The position numbers and the translations under genes were made by a program. A DNA stretch of 7,291 bases from CAYJBH01 sp964369965 (GTDB taxonomy: Bacteria > Bacillota > Clostridia > Oscillospirales > Ruminococcaceae). The notes under the pieces are model-generated. The model saw only the letters and a program-made list of their open reading frames with translations. It did no database searches and was not told the DNA's origin. The DNA is taken from contig CAYJGF010000038.1 of NCBI GenBank assembly GCA_964369965.1, positions 1 to 7,291 of the forward strand. The letters are read 5' to 3'. Of this stretch, positions 1 to 5,089 are shown piece by piece. The stretch's first letter is position 1. Each line of letters starts with the position of its first letter.

Positions 1-509
1 ATGTGAACGCCGTCCCCGAGGTTATCCAAAACATAGAATTAGTGCTTACACAATCCAACCCCGACGGTGCATACACCATTGAGGATGCCGGTGCAACGAT
101 GGACGCCGCAATGCAGTCCGCAACAACCCTTTCGATATTACTTCTTGCAGTCGCCGTGATAGTTTTTGTGGTGGGCGGTATCGGTATTATGAACGTGCTG
201 TTTGTATCGGTAAAGGAGCGCACAAAGGAGATAGGCATACTAAAATCCCTCGGCACAAAAAAACGTGACATACTGATGTTGTTTTTAACCGAGGCGGCGA
301 TGATCGGATTTTTGGGCGGCATACTCGGAGTGCTATTAAGTTTTGGGATAATGCCGTTGATGGAGTATACCGACATGACGGTGGTAATGACCGCGCCGTC
401 TATAATCTTAGCATTTTCATTTGCACTTTTGACCGGCACGTTATTCGGCTTTTACCCTGCATGGAAAGCGTCGAATTTAATACCTATAGAGGCGCTGAAT
501 AATGAGTAG
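1..509 (+). CDS. MacB/FtsX-type ABC transporter permease, 3' end only
   Basis: This is the C-terminal part of an integral membrane subunit of a MacB-like ABC exporter. The frame is open to the left edge, so the in-frame GTG at position 3 is probably an internal Val and not the start. About 168 residues are visible. A short extracytoplasmic stretch is followed by a hydrophobic segment at about residues 42-64, then the FtsX-domain signature GIGIMNVLFVSVKERTKEIG, the cytoplasmic coupling region. Further hydrophobic segments lie at about 91-117 and 131-153, and the tail YPAWKASNLIPIEAL matches the usual FtsX-family ending (P-A-x-KAS-x-x-PIEAL). Full MacB permeases have four membrane segments; the first would lie upstream. 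The likely partner ATPase is the gene at 1225, separated from the permease by a lipoprotein gene, an order less usual than adjacent ATPase and permease. Family call is secure; substrate is unknown. Confidence 0.9.
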   Translation, partial: VNAVPEVIQNIELVLTQSNPDGAYTIEDAGATMDAAMQSATTLSILLLAVAVIVFVVGGIGIMNVLFVSVKERTKEIGILKSLGTKKRDILMLFLTEAAMIGFLGGILGVLLSFGIMPLMEYTDMTVVMTAPSIILAFSFALLTGTLFGFYPAWKASNLIPIEALNNE

Positions 510-557
510 GGGCATCCGTCCATCACCTGCCACAACAAACATAAATTAATCTATTTA

Positions 558-566
558 AGAAAGGAA
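558..566 (+). promoter_or_regulatory. ribosome binding site of the lipoprotein gene
   Basis: The purine run AGAAAGGAA lies 6 nt before the ATG at 573 and fixes that start. The rest of the 63-nt gap after the permease shows no hairpin or good promoter, so the lipoprotein is probably co-transcribed with the permease. Confidence 0.7.
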
Positions 567-572
567 ATAAAC

Positions 573-1220
573 ATGAAAAAAGCGACAACTCTAATCTTAG
601 CAATTTTATTAATCATAACAGTGAGTGCCTGCTCAGATGACACAGAGGCAAACGCCACAGCCGGTCAGGGTGGACAAGCCACACCGAGTGGTAATGCCGG
701 CAATGGTCAGGGTCAACCTGGAATGAACGGCAACCAAACGATAGGGCTTGTCACCGAGGTTCTCGGCAACGAGGTCACCATCGAGATAGGCGAAATGCAA
801 GGCGGCGCCGGAGCTATGGGCGCTGGTGGAAATATGCCGGAAGGTGCCTCCCCATCCGAAGGTGGAGACGGTGGAATGCCGGAGGGGGCAAGTCGTCCGG
901 AGGGTGGAGAAATGCCGGAGGGTGGACAACGTGGCGAGGGCGGTGAGATGCCGGAGGGAGGCGAGCGCCCGAGCGGTGCTGGTATGGCTGCCGGCGGCGG
1001 AATGATGGGTGAGGGCGACGGTGCAAGCAACGGCGAAACCGCCGACTATTCCGAGATTATTACATTAACAGGTGAAACGCAGACCTTTAGTATCCCTGTC
1101 GGCACACCGGTGACGCAGTTCGGCACCGAAATGACATTTTCACAGATAACGCAGGATATGTATTTAAGTATCGAACTCGACGACGAGGATAATATCACCT
1201 CGGTTAACATATTAGGTTAG
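573..1220 (+). CDS. Gly/Met-rich repeat lipoprotein in an ABC exporter operon
   Basis: This is a predicted secreted lipoprotein of 215 aa. A signal peptide (MKK, then a hydrophobic core at 7-17) ends in the lipobox VSAC with Cys20, so the mature protein should be lipid-anchored on the outer face of the membrane. After a Gly/Ala/Gln/Asn linker, a short beta-rich segment at 57-73 (IGLVTEVLGNEVTIEIGEM) is followed by a low-complexity Gly/Met/Glu/Pro insert at about 74-155. A second beta-rich segment at 160-214 (ITLTGETQTFSIPVGTPV and onward) ends the protein. The two segments may form one small beta domain interrupted by the insert. The start is supported by AGAAAGGAA at 558-566, six nt before ATG. 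I recall similar Gly-rich lipoproteins beside MacB-type operons in Clostridia, but know no assigned function. Position between permease and ATPase suggests an accessory role in the exporter, which is inference. Confidence 0.85.
   Translation: MKKATTLILAILLIITVSACSDDTEANATAGQGGQATPSGNAGNGQGQPGMNGNQTIGLVTEVLGNEVTIEIGEMQGGAGAMGAGGNMPEGASPSEGGDGGMPEGASRPEGGEMPEGGQRGEGGEMPEGGERPSGAGMAAGGGMMGEGDGASNGETADYSEIITLTGETQTFSIPVGTPVTQFGTEMTFSQITQDMYLSIELDDEDNITSVNILG
834..965 (+). repeat. in-frame MPEG repeat tract within the lipoprotein
   Basis: Four MPEG motifs occur at protein residues 88, 102, 114 and 126, spaced 14, 12 and 12 residues. They are separated by Gly, Glu, Ser and Arg-Pro rich spacers (for example GGE-MPEGG-QRGEGGE-MPEGG-ERPSG). 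At DNA level the unit is an imperfect repeat around atgccggagggtgga. The tract is rich in Glu and Met and poor in hydrophobics, so it is probably disordered. The repeat nature makes it a candidate for length variation between strains. Overlapping open frames on the opposite strand here are by-products of this composition. Confidence 0.8.
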
Positions 1221-1224
1221 TAAA

Positions 1225-1887
1225 ATGATTAAAATGAACGGCATAGTTAAACGGTACAAAACAGGCTCGGAAGATCTAACCGTATTAAAATCGATAGATT
1301 TTGCGGTATCGGAGGGTGAATTTGTGGCGGTGCTCGGCCCCTCCGGCAGTGGCAAGTCCACCCTTATGAACATTATAGGGTGCATGGACATCTGCAACGA
1401 GGGGGAGTATTTCCTCGACGATGTGCCTGTTCACAAGAAAAAGGGGGAATCCCTCACGAAAATACGCAACGAAAAAATCGGCTTTATCTTCCAACGCTAT
1501 CAGCTGATACCGACATACAACGCCTGCCAAAACATAATCATGCCACTGCTCGCAAGAGGTATGTCACATAAAAAAGCGTTGGAGGTCGCCATGCCCACTA
1601 TAGAAATGCTCGGGCTTAAAGAGCGGTTAAAGCATCGCCCGTCGGAGTTGTCGGGCGGTCAGCAACAACGTGTCGCCATCGCAAGGGCGCTTTGCACCGA
1701 GCCGGCAATCCTCCTTGCAGATGAGCCGACCGGAGCACTCGACCAAAAGACAGGTGAGGAGGTGATGGAGCTGTTTGAACATCTTCACTCCATCGGTCAC
1801 ACCATAGTGATGATTACACATGACGGTGAGATAGCAAAACACGCCGAAAGAGTTATCAGAATTGTAGACGGAAACATAATACACTAA
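1225..1887 (+). CDS. MacB/LolD-type ABC transporter ATP-binding protein
   Basis: This is the cytoplasmic ATPase (220 aa, normal length for a LolD/MacB-type free-standing domain) that would power the permease ending at 509. All nucleotide-binding motifs are present: Walker A GPSGSGKST at 38-46, Q-loop Gln90 in FIFQRYQLIP, ABC signature LSGGQ at 142-146, Walker B ILLADEP at 162-168 with catalytic Glu167, D-loop ALD at 171-173, and switch His199 in ITHD. The sequence around the Q-loop and DEPTGALD is typical of the MacB/LolD branch. The start is 4 nt after the lipoprotein stop, with no evident Shine-Dalgarno of its own, which suggests translational coupling to the lipoprotein. An in-frame ATG at 1234 is an alternative start, three codons shorter. 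Family is certain; the pairing with the permease is inferred from operon context. Confidence 0.95.
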   Translation: MIKMNGIVKRYKTGSEDLTVLKSIDFAVSEGEFVAVLGPSGSGKSTLMNIIGCMDICNEGEYFLDDVPVHKKKGESLTKIRNEKIGFIFQRYQLIPTYNACQNIIMPLLARGMSHKKALEVAMPTIEMLGLKERLKHRPSELSGGQQQRVAIARALCTEPAILLADEPTGALDQKTGEEVMELFEHLHSIGHTIVMITHDGEIAKHAERVIRIVDGNIIH

Positions 1888-1895
1888 ATTACCGG

Positions 1896-1923
1896 TTGAC
1901 AGCGAAAATTAATAAAGTATAAT
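1896..1923 (+). promoter_or_regulatory. consensus sigma-A-type promoter for the two-component genes
   Basis: TTGACA at 1896-1901 and TATAAT at 1918-1923 both match the housekeeping consensus exactly, with a 16-nt spacer (1902-1917), one short of the optimum 17. A start of transcription near 1930 would give a leader of about 24 nt before the regulator start at 1954. It begins 9 nt after the stop of the exporter ATPase gene, with no terminator between, so the regulator and kinase may be read both from the upstream operon and from this promoter. The heptamer AATTAAT occurs at 1907-1913 and again at 1921-1927, overlapping the -10; this could be an operator half-site pair or simply AT-rich sequence. 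Confidence 0.8.
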
Positions 1924-1942
1924 TAATTTAAAGAAAGTAAGT

Positions 1943-1949
1943 GAGAGGT
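1943..1949 (+). promoter_or_regulatory. ribosome binding site deciding a TTG start
   Basis: GAGAGGT lies 4-5 nt before TTG at 1954, and 13 nt before the alternative in-frame GTG at 1963. No ATG fits the start of the receiver domain, and the spacing favours the TTG. Confidence 0.65.
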
Positions 1950-1953
1950 TACC

Positions 1954-2634
1954 TTGAATAAAGTGATTTATGTTGCCGACGATGAGCAGAATATTCGCGA
2001 TATTATCACCGGATTTCTGGATAAAGAGGGGTATAGCACCGAGGCCTTTGAGACCGGCGATGAACTTTTGCAAAAATTCGCAAAGCAACCTGCCGACCTT
2101 GTAATTTTAGACATTATGATGCCCGGAACGGATGGGCTTGCCATCTGTAACACCTTGAGACGCACGCACAATGTGCCCATTATTATAGTGTCGGCAAGGG
2201 ACAGCGAGCTGGACAGAATTACCGGCATAACCATGGGCAGTGATGACTATCTCGTCAAGCCGTTTTCACCGATGGAACTCGTCGCAAGGGTTAAAGCTAT
2301 ATTTAGACGAATTGAGCTGGAACGCACACCGAGTTTCGCAGGGATACTCTCATACGGCAACATAAAACTTAACACCGATATGCGCACGGGGGCGGTGGAT
2401 AATAATAGTTTTGAGTTGACGCCGACAGAGTTTGACCTATTGGTATATATGTTCAATAACAAGACAAGGGCAGTGACGAGAGAGGAGCTTTTAAAAAATG
2501 TCTGGGGTTTTGACAGTGAAGTCGACACAAGGGTGACGGACGATGTGCTCAAACGTCTGCGAAAAAAGTTGATGAAAACCTCGGTAAAAATAACAACCCT
2601 TTGGGGATTCGGGTTTAAGCTGGAGACGGAATAA
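1954..2634 (+). CDS. OmpR-family response regulator (receiver plus winged helix)
   Basis: This is a cytoplasmic DNA-binding response regulator of 226 aa, the usual OmpR/PhoB length. The receiver domain spans about 1-118: acidic pocket Asp9-Asp10, phosphoacceptor Asp53 in VILDIMMPG, switch Ser80 in IIIVSARD, and Lys102-Pro103 in LVKPF. A short linker leads to the winged-helix output domain at about 130-224, with LTPTEFDLLVYM, the recognition region around DVLKRLRKKL, and the C-terminal wing hairpin TTLWGFGFKLE. The start is TTG, selected by the upstream GAGAGGT. It is followed after 3 nt by its probable cognate kinase and preceded by a consensus promoter. Location next to an ABC exporter suggests it controls that exporter, as is common for Firmicute envelope or antimicrobial-peptide systems, but no target site can be proven here. 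Confidence 0.95.
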   Translation: MNKVIYVADDEQNIRDIITGFLDKEGYSTEAFETGDELLQKFAKQPADLVILDIMMPGTDGLAICNTLRRTHNVPIIIVSARDSELDRITGITMGSDDYLVKPFSPMELVARVKAIFRRIELERTPSFAGILSYGNIKLNTDMRTGAVDNNSFELTPTEFDLLVYMFNNKTRAVTREELLKNVWGFDSEVDTRVTDDVLKRLRKKLMKTSVKITTLWGFGFKLETE

Positions 2635-2637
2635 AGA

Positions 2638-3993
2638 ATGCGTTCTATAAAGCAAAAAATATCAAGACCTTATGTGGGGCTGATAATAATTATGCAGATT
2701 GTTATCCTTGTGATTTTTAATGTGACGGTAACATTTTATTCCTATGAGCAGGCGAAAGATGTGCTCCTTAAAACGGTTAACAGGGTGGAATTTAACCTTG
2801 ATGATTATCCCGAGCTTGGTAATAGGGGATTCAATGGGCGCCCGCATATGGCAAATTTTATGGTCACAAGCGACAATATAACTGCCGTTTTGATTGAGGA
2901 CGGCGAGTATAACATGCCGCCACCGGGGCACGCAGATCTGACCGACGAGGTTATAAACATGGCAGTGGACATGTTGGGGTCGGTAGAAATAGGGGAAATA
3001 GTATCATACCACATTGACGGGCAATATTACAATGCGGTAGAGGTTGATAGCAACAATCTTTCAGACACCGAACAAATGATATATATATCGGTGGGGTATT
3101 TTGTCGATGGGTTTGTAGATACCGTCAACCTAATATTAATAATGATATCACTGCTGTCAATCGTGGCATTTATCTTTGTGTCAAACAAGTTGGCAAAAGG
3201 CATAGCAAACCCGATAGGCAATGTTACAAAAACAATAAAACAGCTGAAAACACATGAGATTACAAGTATTGACATGGAAAAAAGCAGTGACGAACTATAT
3301 GAACTTACGAGAGAAATAAATATTATGAGTGACAGAATTTACAACTATGACAAGGCTCAAAAAACGTTTTTACACAACGCCTCGCACGAACTTCGCACAC
3401 CGCTTATGAGCATACAGGGGTATGCCGAGGGTTTGCAAGAGGGGATTTTCACCGAAAAGGTGGCGACAAAAATAATTATCAACGAGACACAGCGATTGAC
3501 CGATATCGTAGAGGAGTTGATGACCCTTGTGCGGCTTGAAAACTATGACGCCGAATCGACGTTGATTTACGGCAACCTCACCGAATTTCTGTTGGAAATA
3601 ATCGAGTCCATGCAGGGTGTAGCCTCCAAAACAGGGAAAATAATAACCGAGAATTTTTTGCAGGAGAGTATATATGCCACATACAGCCCCGAGCTGTTGC
3701 GACAGGCGATTGTAAACCTATTATCAAACGGACTGCGCCACGCAGAAACAACCGTCACCGTCTATATTGCACAACAGGATTTCATTCACATCTATGTGGA
3801 GGATGACGGCAACGGCGTGTCACCGGACGATGAGGAGCATATTTTCGAAAGGTTCTACAAGGGCAAGGACGGCAACTACGGTTTAGGACTTTCAATAGTT
3901 AAAACCGCAATAGAGCAGATGAATGGACAAATCAGATTGATGAACAGCGATCAAGGAGCTGTTTTTGAGATAAGGCTTAAACCATCAAATTAA
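2638..3993 (+). CDS. HAMP-containing sensor histidine kinase
   Basis: This is a membrane histidine kinase of 451 aa expected to phosphorylate the regulator encoded 3 nt upstream. Layout: membrane segment about 13-34; extracytoplasmic sensor about 35-162, of no family I recognise; membrane segment about 163-183; HAMP about 184-236 with the conserved Pro192 in IANPIGNV; dimerisation/phosphoacceptor helix with His250 in HNASHELRTPL; catalytic ATPase domain about 345-450. The ATP site is complete: N-box Asn360 and Asn364 (NLLSNGLRHA), G1 DDGNGV at 389-394, F-box ERFYKG at 404-409, G2 GLGLS at 415-419. The sensor domain, about 128 residues, contains a PPPGH stretch and no Cys pair, and gives no clue to ligand. 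All catalytic residues are intact, so it should be active. Signal and targets are unknown. Confidence 0.95.
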   Translation: MRSIKQKISRPYVGLIIIMQIVILVIFNVTVTFYSYEQAKDVLLKTVNRVEFNLDDYPELGNRGFNGRPHMANFMVTSDNITAVLIEDGEYNMPPPGHADLTDEVINMAVDMLGSVEIGEIVSYHIDGQYYNAVEVDSNNLSDTEQMIYISVGYFVDGFVDTVNLILIMISLLSIVAFIFVSNKLAKGIANPIGNVTKTIKQLKTHEITSIDMEKSSDELYELTREINIMSDRIYNYDKAQKTFLHNASHELRTPLMSIQGYAEGLQEGIFTEKVATKIIINETQRLTDIVEELMTLVRLENYDAESTLIYGNLTEFLLEIIESMQGVASKTGKIITENFLQESIYATYSPELLRQAIVNLLSNGLRHAETTVTVYIAQQDFIHIYVEDDGNGVSPDDEEHIFERFYKGKDGNYGLGLSIVKTAIEQMNGQIRLMNSDQGAVFEIRLKPSN

Positions 3994-4012
3994 TTTACTA
4001 TAAAAGCATAAT

Positions 4013-5089
4013 TTATAACGTCACCAATAATATATTTTTCTCATCATAAAGATATTCCATTGATTTTACAGACTTGTTTAAAAGCGTTAATAACAACTCA
4101 TCCGCACTCTTTAAGGGGTCGAAACGCTCCCCGTCAAAGGTGATTTTAATCTCGGTAGAGCTATCTTTTTCGGAATATTCAACATCGCAGTCCAACCGAA
4201 AATCCTCCGATAAATTCGGCAGGATAAGCTGCATACACAGCTCTTCAAATATCAACTGTATCTGATATATCATCTTTTGCGACAAAAGTTGTTTTCGCCC
4301 AAACTCCTCGAAATCGGTGTTTAGAGCGATAAAGTCAAAGCTCTTTGAAGTGATGGAATGATGCAAGGTTTTGAGCCCTTTTACAAAAATTCTGGTTTTG
4401 GGTTTTTGGGGGTTGTCAAATATCTGCTGCGGTGTGCCACTCTCATATATGACTCCGTCGTCCATATAGAATATCCTTGTCGAGACATCACGGGCAAATT
4501 TCATCTCATGTGTTACAATTAACATGGTCAGCCCTCTGCCGGCGAGCATCTTAATAACGGACAACACCTCGCCCACCATTGTCGGGTCAAGCGCGGAGGT
4601 CGGCTCATCAAAAAGGATGATTTCCGGTTTCATCGCGACGGTTCGTGCAATCGCCACCCGCTGTTTTTGACCGCCGGACAGCTCATGCGGATATGCGAGC
4701 GCCTTTTCCGCAAGGCCGACCATGCGTAACAGCTCCATAGCCTCATCATAGGCGGTTTGTTTCGGTGTATTCAACAGCTCGATAGGACCGAGCATGATGT
4801 TTTCCACAACCATAAGGTGGGAGAACAGGTTGAAGGACTGGAAAACCATCCCCATCTTTTGACGCACATTATATATGTCGCAATTTTTTGCCGTTATCTC
4901 GATATCGTCTACAAAAATTTGCCCTGCTGTCGGCGTTTCCAACCTGTTTATACACCGCAAAAGGGTGGATTTGCCGGTGCCGGACGGCCCTATAACGGAT
5001 ATTACCTCGCCGTTGTTTATCACCGTGTTAACATCTTGCAACGGTGTGACGCCGGGGTATTCTTTTTTTAATCCCTTTATCTCAATCAT
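4013..5089 (-). CDS. polar amino acid ABC importer ATPase with pseudo-GHKL C-terminal domain
   Basis: This is the cytoplasmic motor of a GlnQ/HisP-type amino acid importer, 358 aa against about 240 for the family. The standard ATPase fills residues 1-240: Walker A GPSGTGKST at 34-42, Q-loop Gln84, signature LSGGQ at 137-141, Walker B IILFDEP at 157-163 with Glu162, DPT D-loop region, switch His194 in VTHEM. All key residues are intact. Residues about 246-358 are an added domain resembling an RsbW/SpoIIAB-type GHKL fold: a beta strand, a long helix ending QLIFEELCMQLI, strands, then ITFDGERFDP and a final helix and strand. The start ATG overlaps the stop of the upstream permease fusion (ATGA), with AAAGGAG 10 nt before it, so the two proteins are co-translated. 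Import specificity is set by the partner's binding lobes. ATPase call is secure; the extension's fold is inferred. Confidence 0.95.
   Translation of the reverse strand: MIEIKGLKKEYPGVTPLQDVNTVINNGEVISVIGPSGTGKSTLLRCINRLETPTAGQIFVDDIEITAKNCDIYNVRQKMGMVFQSFNLFSHLMVVENIMLGPIELLNTPKQTAYDEAMELLRMVGLAEKALAYPHELSGGQKQRVAIARTVAMKPEIILFDEPTSALDPTMVGEVLSVIKMLAGRGLTMLIVTHEMKFARDVSTRIFYMDDGVIYESGTPQQIFDNPQKPKTRIFVKGLKTLHHSITSKSFDFIALNTDFEEFGRKQLLSQKMIYQIQLIFEELCMQLILPNLSEDFRLDCDVEYSEKDSSTEIKITFDGERFDPLKSADELLLTLLNKSVKSMEYLYDEKNILLVTL
4016..4354 (-). other. pseudo-GHKL (anti-sigma kinase-like) domain at the ATPase C-terminus
   Basis: This encodes residues 246-358 of the amino acid ABC ATPase. The order beta, long alpha, N-box-like EELCMQLI (282-289), two beta strands, FDGERFDP (318-325), helix SADELLLTLLNKSVKSMEYL and final strand NILLVTL parallels RsbW/SpoIIAB-type domains, which typically read EExxxNxxxH and DxGxxFDP. 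Two ATP-binding positions differ: Gln287 stands where the N-box Asn is expected, and Phe318 where the G1 Asp is expected. No Gly-rich ATP lid is visible. If the assignment is right, it is more likely a structural or regulatory domain than a kinase. The length and composition do not fit the ferredoxin-like NIL domain of MetN or a CBS pair, the commoner regulatory tails on importer ATPases. Confidence 0.5.

Noticed and set aside
3..5. GTG at position 3 as the start of the permease
   Set aside because: The product would lack the first membrane segment and large extracytoplasmic domain of MacB permeases; the window edge simply cuts the gene.
633..1030. Several overlapping minus-strand open frames across the lipoprotein repeat tract
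   Set aside because: Their proteins are Pro/Ser/His-rich reverse images of the Gly/Glu/Met repeats, with no ribosome site or family resemblance. The plus-strand lipoprotein has signal peptide, lipobox and Shine-Dalgarno.
3999..4017. TATAAA-loop-TTTATA inverted repeat as an intrinsic terminator
   Set aside because: The stem is six A/T pairs with no GC and no following T-run on either strand, so it would not be stable enough to call.
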